Shown here: positions 45,900 through 57,350 of the stretch, one piece after another
How the letters are laid out: every line of letters begins with the position of its first letter
Numbering within the stretch: the stretch's first letter is position 1
NCBI GenBank assembly: GCA_031216915.1
Contig: CM062292.1
Span: 74,692,956 to 74,756,955, forward strand
DNA length: 64,000 bases
Origin: Pictodentalium vernedei
Taxonomy: Eukaryota > Mollusca > Scaphopoda > Dentaliida > Dentaliidae
Direction: 5' to 3'
Made by a program: the position numbers and the translations under genes
The notes under the pieces: model-generated
Databases searched by the model: none
What the model was told of the DNA's origin: nothing
Seen by the model: the letters and a program-made list of their open reading frames with translations, nothing else

Positions 45900-47420
45900 T
45901 TTAAGAATGGACGTTTGTCCGTCCGTCCATCCATTCATCTGTCCATCCATGCATTCATCCATCCATTGGTACCAACATTTTCCCTTGTATCTCAGCCACT
46001 GCTACTCTGATTTGGATGATATTTGGTGATGTGATAGAGCATCATGGGGGAATGATACCTGTATAGTATGAGTTTCTTCCACACATTTTTGCCAGAGATA
46101 TGGTCCTTTTTCACTCTTTCGACTTAGAAACTTTTTTTGCAGTAAGGGCATTTGTAGCGCTTTGTGATGCAGGCCTCTTGTTTATTAAGAGGCCAGAAAT
46201 AACACAGGCACTCATCACCAATCATTTATTGTAATAAAAAAGCCGAGAGAAATTTCCTCCTAGTGGATTTTCTTTCAACCTTTTTATTACAATAAATGCC
46301 CTGTGGTGAGTGCCTGTGCAAATAAAAAGCCCCAGCCCTCTTCTTCAGAATTCCTTTTGTTCAAACATTTGTCCATGTAGCTCAGCTACAACTACTCCAT
46401 TTTGAATTATATTTGGTGCAGTGGTAGAGTAACATAGGGGTAACAATACTTGCCTAGTGTGAGTTATGGCACTTTTACGACTTGGAAATTTCTAAATGCC
46501 CTTCCGTATAATCATTTTTCCTTGTATCTCAGCCACTGCTACTCTGATTTGAATAATATTTGGTGTGGTGCTAGAGCATCATGTAGTTACAATACCTGTT
46601 TAGCCTGAGTTTCTTCCACGCATTTTCTCCAGAATATGGCACTTTTTCAGCTTGGAAAATTCAAAATTCTCTTCCGTTTGAACGTTTTCCCTTGTAGCTC
46701 AGCTACAAGTGCTCCGTTTTGAATGATATTTGATACAGTGATAGAGCAGCATAGAGGGAATGATACCTGCCTAGTTTGTGTTTCTCCCACACATTTTCTC
46801 CTGTGTTATGACTCGTTATCGACTTAGGAAATTTTTAATTCCCTTCTATTCGAACGGTTTACCTTGCAGCTCAGCTACCGCTACTCCAATCAGAATGATA
46901 ATTGGTATGGTGATAGAGCAGCATGAGGAAAATGATGGTTTCGAAAATTTGAAATGCACATATTATTGTAATTTTATTATGCCCCCGACTTGAAAAGTTG
47001 AAGTGGTATCTAGTGGAGACCTCCGTCCATTCATCCGTCCATCCATACCAACATTTTCCCTTGTGTTTCAGCCACTGCTTCTCCGATTTGATTGATATTT
47101 GGTGTTGTGATAGAGCATCATGGGGGAACGATACCTGAGTGGAGTGAGTTTCTTCCACACATTTTTGCCAGAGTTATGGTCCTTTTTCACTTTCGACTTA
47201 AACAATTTTTTGCGGTTGTGGGCATTTGCTTTGCAATGCAGGCCTCTTGTTTGTCAAGAGGCCGGAAATAACACAGGCACTCGTCACCAATCATTTATTG
47301 TAATAAAAAGCCGAGAGAAAATATCTCTTCGAGTATTTTCTTTCAGCCTTTTAATTACAATAAATGCCCTGTAGTGAGTACCTGTACAAATAAAAAAGTC
47401 CCAGCCCTCTTCTTGCCAAG
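45900..47420. repeat. Diverged periodic repeat cluster (units ~150-171 bp) with two related hairpins
   Basis: CTCAGC(T/C)AC phrases recur near 45992, 46382, 46530, 46700 and 46871, and again at 47070. Each series opens with GTCCATCCAT-type simple repeat. The left and right ends (45900-46380 and 47020-47420) are near-duplicates. Both end with GCAGGCCTCTTGTTT and a hairpin (CACAGGCACTC... with complement, 46205-46322 and 47272-47395). Confidence 0.7.
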
Positions 47421-48171
47421 CCATATGGGTAAATAATCTATTTTTTCAACTACTTTTAGCAATGTCAAGAGTATTTTGAGATTTCCTCCTTACAGTAAAT
47501 GGGTATCTGCATATTTCCAATACCTCATACGGTTCCTCTTTACCTAGAAATGTGTGACTTATAAATTTTGTAAGTCAGATTTTGATTTTTGAAAAAAAAA
47601 AAATTCTGTTTGCATCACAGGAAAATCAACAGTGACAATTATTGCAAAAAGAACTTGTTTTTTGCTATAAAACTGACCTTTATTGTGTTCAGTCAAGTTA
47701 CAGAAAGGGAAATTTGACACATTTGGGCATGTTTATCAGGTGGTATGTTTCAATTTGTATAAATTAAATACATGTAATGTCACTTCTGTACTTGCAACAT
47801 CAATAAAAGAGATACATGTGTGCGTGTCTTACTCATTGTTGCCAACAATGATCAATACCAGGCCTTTAGATTGGACTAATTTGGGGATAGCATAGACTTG
47901 GGGACATCGTAGACTTGCCAAGTCAGCTGCAGTTCAGCACATTGAATAACATTTTTGCAGTTCTGATTGACTGTATGAAATGTCATTTCTGGGTTTCTCA
48001 GGGCTGTATTTGTGCCTCCACAAGCCTGTCATTCTGAGAAGGGAGATCTCCCACACCTACTATCATCTGCCTGAATGGAAAATCCTGCAGGCAGTAAGTG
48101 CCTGCCTAACCATATAAAGTGCAGGTGACAGAATGGGGTCGTGCTATTGTTTTAGTGGAGAGAAAACATGG
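47421..48171 (+). other. Intron 2, no gene
   Basis: No coding signal or repeat ends found. Confidence 0.4.
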
Positions 48172-48424
48172 TTAACCCTTTACCTAACATGACAGGCAGA
48201 CGACACTTCCAAATAAAATTCTTGAATAACTAAATTTTTTTATTTTCTCGAGTCAAAAACATAGCTTATGACCCCCCATTGGAATGAGCTCATTGAGCTC
48301 GTTCCAATGAGGGGTCATAAGCTATGTTTTTGAGACAAAAAGTGAAAAAAATAATGAAAATTGGATGATGATTTTTGTGAATAGCACTGGCCGGTTTTGG
48401 CCGTTACGTTGGATAAAGGGTTAA
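48172..48424. mobile_element. piggyBac-type MITE, family M, full length reference copy
   Basis: TTAA at both ends; CCCTTTACCTAACATG and TTGGATAAAGGG. The core is AACATAGCTTATGACCCCCC and complement (48260-48332). It is the intact template used to reconstruct the copy split by DIRS B. Confidence 0.93.
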
Positions 48425-48717
48425 AATGCTTGAACATGGAGAGTAATACTGTACAACCAAGTAAATGCACATTATTTGATACAGACTGTAACACATTCCC
48501 AATTTTACTTAATTGTGTCAGCTGATTTCTGTGCACATGCAGACGACATGTCACATGTGTATTGTAAACAATGGCTGTTATTGCTATAAAGGGAAATTGA
48601 GTTAAATACTTTACGCTTCTTTGAAATTCAATGTTGCTAATATTTTAATGTGTAATCCCACATTTAAATTTGATAATGAACATGTCATGTTGCTCGTCTA
48701 AATACCGACTATAGATA

Positions 48718-49136
48718 TAAAGTAGATCCCACTTAATTGGATATCTCTTTACCAAATAACCTTGTTAATTGAATATAATTTCCCAACAGGCAACCATTTA
48801 CCATACCTCCAGTACAAATTTGACCTGTTAATTGAATATAGTTTATAGAGTAGATTCCATTTAATTGAATAAAAAATCTTGTAACCTGTCGAGAAATTAC
48901 TCTTATCTCTACTGTTTTCCTTTGTTTATAGACCTATTTGGCCTCAGAAGATCCAATACAGGAATTTAATCTGTTATACATTTATCTTGTTTGACAGAGT
49001 TCATGGAGTTCTGTCAAACAACATATAATAGAATAAATGCTAAGAAAGTGAGACAATCCCTGTTAATTGAATACTCCTGTTAATTGAATAATTTTCATTG
49101 GCAAAGTAGCTATTCAATTAACAGGTTTCCACTGTA
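48718..49136. mobile_element. Tc1-type MITE, family P, copy 2
   Basis: AGTAGATCCCACTTAATTGG starts it and ACAGGTTTCCACTGTA ends it. TTAATTGAATA subterminal repeats are present. The core TTGACAGAGTTCATGGAG lies near 48991. Confidence 0.8.
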
Positions 49137-49202
49137 ATGGTATTATATGATTCATGATGGAAGTTATACAGAATGTGAATGATACGATACTATTACTACT
49201 AA

Positions 49203-49635
49203 TACAGTCGAGTCCTCTTAATTGAATTTCCATTTTGCCAGTGAAAATTATTCAATTAACAGGAGTATACAATTAACAGGGATTTGGGCAGTTTCCTGTG
49301 TTCTGGAGGTAAACTGAACATTTATTCTATTATATCGTGTTTGACAGAGCTCTATGAGCTCTGTCAAACAAGATATAATAGAATAAATGTCTGTATTGGA
49401 TGTAGTGAGGCCAAAAAGGTTGATAAATAAGGGGATTTGGTGCGTGTCACTGTAATTTTTTCGACATATTTCAAAAATTTATATACAATTAACAGGAGTT
49501 TACTCTATAACCCATATGCAATTAACGGATCAAATTTGTACTGCAGGTATGGTAAATGGTTTTGTGTTTGATAATTATATTCAATTAACAGGGATATACA
49601 ATTAAGAGATATCCAATTAAGTGGGCTCCACTGTA
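49203..49635. mobile_element. Tc1-type MITE, family P, copy 3 (inverted relative to copies 1 and 2)
   Basis: TACAGTCGAGTCCTCTTAAT starts it and GTGGGCTCCACTGTA ends it; both TA flanks are present. The core palindrome GACAGAGCTCTATGAGCTC lies near 49344. It lies 66 bp from copy 2 in opposite orientation, forming a large inverted pair. Confidence 0.85.
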
Positions 49636-49729
49636 CTAGAATAGGCCTCAGTTGCCCTTCTCAGCTCAGTTTAGGCGGGTCAAAAATAGGCCCCCTGTGC
49701 TGTCCTGGGTCTAATTAAGGAGGGTGGTT

Positions 49730-50045
49730 ACAGTTAAAACTAGAAGTCCTGTCACGAATAGTGCGCTTATCTAGGCTTAATTGCACGTTGGAATTGCGCA
49801 CAATTGCCATATTGAATGGCATCCAAAGCATGGCAGGTTCTCCTGGTTACTCATAGCAAACACATGCAATGTTTCTGCCAATGGACCTCAGGGTTACCCG
49901 GAGGTCCATTGGCTGAAACATTGCCTGTGCACAGGCCATATGTACAGAATATGATAGCTTTAATTGGGGCATAACGCGCACATTAACGCACACATCAACG
50001 TGCTATTTGTGCGCATTTCATGACAGGACTTCTAGTTTTAACTGT
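49730..50045 (+). mobile_element. Tc1/mariner-type MITE, family T, copy 7
   Basis: 316 bp with TA flanks. The central palindrome lies at 49877-49915. An isolated extra right end (TTCTAGTTTTAACTGTA) lies 20-40 bp downstream (50067-50083), the relic of another copy. Confidence 0.92.
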
Positions 50046-50089
50046 ATGACCCTCCTGCAATATTTCTTCTAGTTTTAACTGTATTGTCA

Positions 50090-52060
50090 TGGCCCGTCGC
50101 CCGTCTGTCGCGCTGTACACACGGCTTGGGCTAGAGGCCGTATTTATGAATCGATCTTTACAAAACTTCGTGGGTACCTTTGTTATCACCGTGAGATGAG
50201 AACAAGTATTTGTGGGTCCGGTCCGAAATTCAGGATGGCCGGTGGCAGCCATTTTGTACAAAATTAGGTGCAATCAGATTTTTGCGCAGAACTTCCATAT
50301 GAAAGCTCTGATTTGAATAATTTTTTGTATGAATGTTTAGTTCCATGGGATACATCACATATCATACGGTTTTTTTTTCTCGTATGTAAATTATGCAAAT
50401 TAGACTAACTTTGATTTATTTAGTGTTACTTCCAGCACTGTAAGTGCAAATGCCAATACGGCTTGGGCTAGAGGCTGTATTTATGAACCAATCTTTACGA
50501 AACTTCTTGGGTACCTTTGTTATCATTGTGGGACGAGAACAAGTGTTTTGGGGTCCGGTCTGAAATTCAGGATGGCCACTGGCAGCCATTTTGTACAAAA
50601 TTAGGTGCACCGTGCAATCAGATTTTTGCGCAGAACTTTCATATGAAAGCGCTGATTTGAATAAATTTTTTTGTGAATGTTTAGTACCATGGGATACATC
50701 ACATATAATACGGGTTTTCTTCTCGTGCATAAATTATGCTAATTAGACTAACTGTGATCTATTTAATGTTACTTTCAGCACTGTAACTGCAAATGCCAAT
50801 ACGGCTTGGGCTAGAGGCCGTATTTATGAACCAATCTTTATGAAACTTCTTGGGTACCTTTGTTATCACCGTGGGACGAGAACGAATGGTTTTGGGTGCG
50901 GTCCGAAATTCAAGATGGCCACCAGCAGCCATTTTGTACTTTAGTTAGTGCAATCAGTTTTTTGTACATAACTTCTGTATGAAAGTTCTGATTTGAATAA
51001 ATTTTTGAATGAATGTTTAGTAACATGGAATACATCACATATACCGGTAATACGGGGTTTTTTCTCATGCAAAAATTATGCAAATTAGATGAACTTTGAT
51101 TTATTCAGTGCTACTTATACACAGTAAGTGCACATGTCAATAGGGCTTGGGCTAGAGTCTGTATTTATGAACCGATCTTCACGAAACTTCTTGGGTACCT
51201 TTGTTATCACCTTGGGGATGAGAACAAGTGTTTCTGGGTGTGATCCAAAATTCAAGTTGTCTGCCAGTGGCCATTTTGTACCGAAATTAGGTCCAATCAG
51301 TTTTTTGTACACAACTTCTATACTGCTCAGGCTAGAGGCTGTATTTATGAACCGATCTTTACAAAACTTCTTGGGTACCTTTGTTATCCCTGTGGGATGA
51401 GAAAGAGTGTTTTTGGGTGCAGTCCAAAATTCAAGATGGCCACCAGCAGCCATTTTGTGCCAAATTTTTGTATGAATGTTTAGTAACATGGAATACATCA
51501 CATATAATACGAGTTTTTTTCTTGTGCAGAAATTATGCAAATTAGATGAACTTTGATTTATTCAGTACTACTTATACACTGTAAGTGCACATGTCAATAC
51601 CGCTACTGCTGGAGGCTGTATTTATGAACCGATCTTCATGAAACTTCTTGGGTACCTTTGTTATCACCTTGGGACGAGAACGAGTGTTTTTGGGTGCGGC
51701 CCAAAATTCAAGATGGCTGCCAGTGGCCATTTTGTACCAAAATTAGTGCAATCAGTTTTTTGTACAGAACTTCTGTATGAAAGTTCTGATTTGAATAAAT
51801 TACTGTATAAATGTTTAGTAACATGGAATACATCACATATAACACAGTTTTTTTTCTCGCGCAGAAATTATGCAAATTAGATGAACTTTGATTTGTTCAG
51901 TGCTACTTATACACAGTAAGTGCACATGTCTGTACAGCTCGGGCTAGAGTCTGTATTTATGAACTGATCTTCACGAAACTTCTTGGGGTACCTTTGTTGT
52001 CACCTTGTGAAAGGAACGCGTATTTTTGGGTTCAGTCAGACCCACTCTGGGACTCAAAGA
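50090..52060. repeat. Tandem array of ~340-bp units
   Basis: The phrase GGGCTAGAG(G/T)C(C/T)GTATTTATGAA recurs at about 50131, 50468, 50811, 51152, 51332 (short unit), 51608 and 51942. Units contain CTTCTTGGGTACCTTTGTTATC, CAGCCATTTTGTAC and AATTATGCAAATTAGA. Minus-strand ORFs across it are by-products of the repeat. Confidence 0.95.
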
Positions 52061-52283
52061 TTTCTTTTCTAGTTTAACATCTAACTGTCACCTCACTTTT
52101 ACAATACATTACCTATATATTTGTTACAGGCTACAGTCAGCATTTATGTACAGACCGTTACAATACTTTACATGTACTTTTGTTATCAGGTCATTACCTA
52201 GATGTTTGTCATTGCTGTGTCACATACTATACATGTACGTGTCTTAAACAAGTTGAGCTACAGTGTCATTGACACTTTCATTG

Positions 52284-52413
52284 TATCAAAAACATAGGTT
52301 ATGACCCCTCGTTGGAACAAGCTCATCGAGCCTATGTTTTTGAGACGAAAAATTAGTTATTCAAGAATTTTTTTGTAAGTGTCGTCTGCTTTTCATATTA
52401 GGTAAAGGGTTAA
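52284..52413. mobile_element. piggyBac-type MITE, family M, internally deleted
   Basis: The core arm AACATAGGTTATGACCCCTC is present, but most of the second arm and the left end are gone. The right end AGGTAAAGGGTTAA closes at 52410-52413. Confidence 0.8.
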
Positions 52414-52689
52414 AGTAGGTAAGACTTCTAAAAATGGTTATATTCCAAATGTATATTTTAAAAAAAATATCCATGGAAAATGCTGATAGGTCCTTGAAAA
52501 GTCCTTGATTTGTTTTGGTCCTTGAATGTAAGAACCCTGACTTCTCTATTAACTGAGCCAGTATAACTAAAACAGTTTGTCTGGAAGGACCCCACTGTCT
52601 TTTTCTAGTTGATAGCAACCGTATTGTTATAATAGAGCTTAATTAAACGTGATTTGGCAGATATAATTTTTCATGAACATTATTAGGGT

Positions 52690-53465
52690 ATATAATAATA
52701 ATAACTCTTTGGCCAGCCGCTGATTTGTCGCGGTCCTCATAAGAGAAGGCCATCATTCCCCCTGCACCCCACCTCCTCTTGCCCTCCTCTCCTCCCAGCA
52801 TTCAGATATAAACTGCTTAATAGTGTCTCTCACTTCCTCTTTTTCAATTTCTTCAATAAGCATTCCTACCCTCTCCCTCGTGTCCCCCTTCAGCCATCTA
52901 TCCTTTGTTTCTTCACCCCACTTCTGCATTATTCTTCCAGTAAATTTTATTCTATGAGGTATATACTGTGGGCATTCCAAGAGAAAATGTTCCAGGGTCT
53001 CCACTACTCCAAAGTGGCACATTTGGCATCCCTTTTCCCCATCTCTCCCAATTTTTCCCCGAAGCTCCAGAGATCTTGATCTCAGTTTGAACAGCAGTGA
53101 CCCTCCAAAGGTGCCATCTAGGTACTTCTCAAAAGCTGGCTTTTCTTTATATTGTAACCCCTGCAGTGATCTTTTCACGCTAACCCCTGCTCGCCAGTTT
53201 CGATTGCAATCTTCCATGACTCTCTCTTTGACAAACCTTTTGCCTTCTTTCATTCCTACTTCTATGTTTGTGACCTCTATAGAGTAATTGTCCATTAGTT
53301 CCCTCACATGTTTTGACCACCCCGTTTCTATATTAGATTTCCAAATGGTATCGAGCATCAATTTGCACCACCGGTTGTCAGGCAGGTTTCTCAAGTAGTT
53401 AAAGTAACACAGTTTTCCCAAATCTACCCTGTCCTTGACATATATGTACTTTAAATGAGAATGGC
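52690..53465 (-). pseudogene. C-terminal fragment of a second, unrelated LINE ORF
   Basis: 222 open codons (52753-53421) extend upstream in the same frame to about 53465. The Cys/His motif CQMCHFGVVETLEHFLLEC (C-x2-C ... H-x4-C) is the zinc-binding tail found after RT in several LINE clades. The 3' end runs into a (TAA)n tail at 52693-52706. The copy is 5' truncated; RT motifs are absent. The frame is unbroken, so the insertion is fairly young. Clade not assigned. Confidence 0.7.
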
Positions 53466-54879
53466 CCTACGATGTAAACTGCCAGTGAGTAGGTAATATG
53501 TATACAAATCACCAGGCCTTTCCAGGTTGAATCAGTTCAAAAGAAAATGGAAAAGAAAGCATAAAAAATGAACTATTACAGTATATGGCCCCGTGGATTG
53601 GTCACTTTCCATGGGGTGGGAAGTATTTCTACCGACTCGATAATATTAGATTTCAAACACTAATTATAGGAATAATCAACAATTTTAATTAATAAAGCAC
53701 CGGGTACTGCCCAGTGCTTCATTAATTATAATTTTGCTGATGATGATTTTTTGTGTCGCCTGCCCCACGAAGTGGGGAGCGACATATAGGGATTACTTTT
53801 GTCGTCTTGCGTCGTCCGCGTCACACTTTCTCTTATCCGCCACTCCTCTTTAACCTATGAATGGATTTTGATGAAACTTTCAGTGATTCTTTATCACATA
53901 ATGGCATTGTGCACCTCCTATTTTATTTTTTGATCCGCTGTATTTTTTCCAGAGTTATGCCCCTTTTCCACTTAGAATTCTGTCTGAAATATTAAAATAT
54001 AGTGCAGGCGACACACGTCTTCCATGGAAGACTCACATCTAAGTATTACCTGGTAACTGTACGCATGGACATCACCGCCCACGCATGGATTACGTCCAGT
54101 CCATGGCAACTGTACTATATGTGTTATGCCCTAAATCTGGGAACATTCATTTAATTTGGAGACACTACTTATTTGTGAGTTTGGTGGAACTTAAAGGCCT
54201 CACAATACAAATACATTATTTTGACCATTTAAAAAAACGGGCCCATCAGTAGGCCCCCATGAATACCATGTTTTGTCTTAAATCAATTTTTGAATCGAAT
54301 ATTTGCCAAAAAGTTTAAATCAAATTCAAATAAAATTTTCAATAATTTCAAGTCCGTCACATAGACATTCTAACAAAATTAATGCAGTGTAAATCTACTC
54401 CTTTTTTTATTTTAGATTTGCTGGTATTAACACCTGTTGCAATCTCCCAGTTTTAGAAGACATTGTAATATGCAGGTGGACTTTATTTTCTAGAAATCAG
54501 AATATTAAATGGTCTAGTATTATGACTGTAATGGAATTTATGTTCCTAAATGTCTTGGCTATTTGGAGAAGGGATCGAAATTTGAACATTTATATAATCG
54601 AGCTTTTTATAGTGCAATAAAATGACATTTGTTGTTATATCAATTCGAATTCGAGAAGACAATGCCGTTTGATAATAAACACAACTTTGAGACAGTTTTT
54701 TCATCAATATTCGTCGGATTTATTTAACAATAAAGTCAGTAATCAAGAACCACAAGTGATTTAGCAGAAGATTCAAACCAAAAAAAGAAAAGAGAAAACT
54801 TGTAGTATTTGAGTTATTAACCCCTAAACTGCGGATGCAACAGAACTTTCTCCAGTCACTGTTTTTCTCTTGTTCAGCT
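53466..54879 (+). other. Intron 2, no gene; repeat remnants
   Basis: A hairpin lies at 53674-53733 (AATTAATAAAGCACCGGGTA and complement, imperfect). From 53756 the phrase GCCTGCCCCACGAAGTGGGG, then GTCGTCTTGCGTCGTCCG, resembles the head of the periodic repeats at 46 kb. No coding signal. Confidence 0.5.
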
Positions 54880-55195
54880 ACAGTTAAAACTAGAAGTCCT
54901 GTCATGAAATGCGCACAAATGGCACGTTGATATGCGCGTTAATGTATGTGTTATGGCCTAAGTAAAGCTATCAAATTCTGTACATATGGCCTGTGCACAA
55001 GCAATGTTTCAGCCAATGGACCTCCGGGTAACCCGGAGGTCCATTGGCAGAATCATTGCCTGTGTTTGCTTTGAGTAACCAGGAGAACCTGCCATGCTTT
55101 GGATGCCATTCGATATTGCAATTGCACGCAATGCCAACACACATTTAAGCCTAGAAAAGCGCACTATTCGTGAGAGGATTTCTAGTTTTAACTGT
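54880..55195 (-). mobile_element. Tc1/mariner-type MITE, family T, copy 8
   Basis: 316 bp, TA on both sides. The central palindrome CCTCCGGGTAACCCGGAGG is perfect (55021-55039). Confidence 0.92.
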
Positions 55196-55484
55196 ATGAA
55201 TTTCACCAATTATATCTTGTTTGACAGAGCTCACAGAGCTCTGTCAAACAAAGTATATTTGGTTAAATATCAAACTGCATTATCATTATGGGAAATATTT
55301 TCTGCTGAAACCTTGGCCAATTTGACATCAGAGTGCAGAGGGTTAAGGATATTTATCATGTTTTTATCTCTGGAATATCTCCATTTAACTAAACTAAAAT
55401 TTTTCCACAGAATCTAGTTGAGAACGAACTTAAAACCTGGTAACTATTTGAAACTATTATCCAAGCATCAAACCCGAATTGAAT
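55196..55484 (+). repeat. Family P-like palindrome fragment and unplaced sequence
   Basis: TATATCTTGTTTGACAGAGC with its complement (55206-55256) matches the core of family P, directly beside family T copy 8. The terminal parts of P are absent. Confidence 0.6.
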
Positions 55485-56253
55485 ATTTTTATACTGTACC
55501 AATGACCCAGACTTAGCTGGTGCTAACTCCAACAAAACCAGGGCCAAACACAAATTTTGCCCCCCAATCCCCAAAATTTGCATCCAAAACAAAAAGAAAT
55601 CATGTCCTAAAGGACCTCCATAGTACGCCTCTACTGCGCATGCGCAGTGACGCAGTCGTCCCGAAATTGGCGCCAATTATCATTCTCTGTTTGGCCCTTC
55701 ATCAGTCAACATCTCACTGATCTTTGTGCTTGTAAATCTCAGTTTAAAGGATGCCAGACACGTAATTTTTGGAGAAAATGTGATTCTAAGGAGGATAGAA
55801 GGAGGAGAGGAAAAAGAAGTGGCAAAAATAATCAGGGCTGTACTTAAAATTTTTTGATGAAATTATGTTAAGTTGCCTATTTTCGAGGCATGGGCCTCTT
55901 GTTGTCATTCTTGCTAATTGTTGCACTGCTTATTCAGTGTTTCCTCTCCCCTAGCCTTCTAAAGTCCCCCCTGGCAATTCTCCCATGCTTTTAGCATATT
56001 TTTGAGAAGTTTCATTTCTAAAATTTCCTGGGAGAGTTGCTTGGTTACAGAATGTTTTCTGTTATTTTCCCCATAGTTACGTTTTCACCCATGGGTGTAT
56101 AACGTTTGTGTTCTGCATCTTCCATCTGATGTTCTACAGATTCTCCCCTGGGAGTCTCTGTTTTGCATCAGATAGAGTGTAATTGATGACTGATTCCGGG
56201 CCAGTTTTTTCAGTGCCTGGAGTCATGTTTTCTAGTGTGTTTACACTGTTTGT
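55485..56253 (+). mobile_element. DIRS-like element E/D, 5' part (second subfamily)
   Basis: It starts ATTTTTATACTGTACCAATG, preceded by AT. The inverted repeat (CCAATGACCCAGAC...) and leader run to 56253, where copy C interrupts. The leader resumes at 63263. The joined leader is 1086 bp, against 1097 bp for the same stretch in copy C. Confidence 0.9.
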
Positions 56254-57350
56254 ATTTTTATACTGTACCAATGACCCAGACATAGCTGCTGGTGCTAACT
56301 CTTAAAATATAGGGCCAAACACAAATTTTGCCCCCCAATCCCCAAAATTTGCATCTAAAACTAAAGAAAACATGTCCTGAAAGGCCCTCCACACTTCGCC
56401 CCTACTGCGCATGCGCAGTGTCAAGGACGTTCCGAAATTGGCGCCATTTATCATTCTAAGTTTGGCCCTTCATCAGTTAACATCTGACTGATCTTTGTGC
56501 TTTTAAATCTCAGTTTAAATGATGCCAGACACATAAATATTAGTGAAATGGTGATTCTAAGGAGGATAGAAAAGGAGGAGAGGAAAAGAATGTGTGACAG
56601 AATATTATCAGGGCTGTAACTTAAAATTTTTTAATGAAATTATGTTAAGTTACCTATTTTCAAGGCAGCAGCCATTTTGTTGTCATTCTGATTATTTAGT
56701 TACACTGTTTTTTCAAGTGTTTTCCTCTCTCCCTGTCCTTTAAGTTCCCCCTTGCTATTCTCCCATGCTTTTGGCATAGTTTCTGTAATTATTATTACTA
56801 AAATTTCTTGGGAGTTTTAGCTGAATAACAGAATGAATTCTGTTCTTTCCCCATGTTTACGTCTTCACCTACGGGTGGTTAGGCGTTGTGTTCTGCATCT
56901 ACCATCTGATGTTCTGCAGTTTCTTCCCTGGAAGTCTCTGTTTTGCATCAGATGGTGTATTTTTGGTAACTGATTTCGGGCCTGGGTGCCTGGAGTCTTA
57001 TTTTAGTGTTTTTACACTCATTGTTTACATTTACAACAGCCCTCTGTGTGAGGGGGGGATTTCTAAATAATAATATCTTTATGTTGTTTTAATCATAACT
57101 AGATACATTATTATTGTTCGTAAGTGTTGAATAAATTGTTTAAAATATTTTTAAAATTTTTGTCCACACTTAGGCTTGGGATCCATTGGGGCTCAACGTT
57201 ACTTTTCAGAAACTTGGGCTGTTCTGAAAAAATATTTTTTCAAAATATTTTGATTTCAATTATTTTTTCTATATTAATGGATCATATTATTATTATGTAT
57301 TTTGATTGCCAGGGGTTAGTGCGAGTACCAGGACTTGTTTTCTTTTCACA

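Noticed and set aside
47580-47660. MESD exon 3 after the acceptor-like GCATCACAG
   Set aside because: The following frames contain early stops and no MESD-like residues.
50416-51880. Conserved-looking proteins with MAA-GHPEF and KFCKDRFINTASS motifs
   Set aside because: They are minus-strand readings of the 340-bp tandem array; repetition explains the apparent conservation.
52753-53421. Host gene of 222 codons
   Set aside because: The CxxC...H...C tail motif, TAA-repeat 3' end and truncated form fit a LINE fragment.
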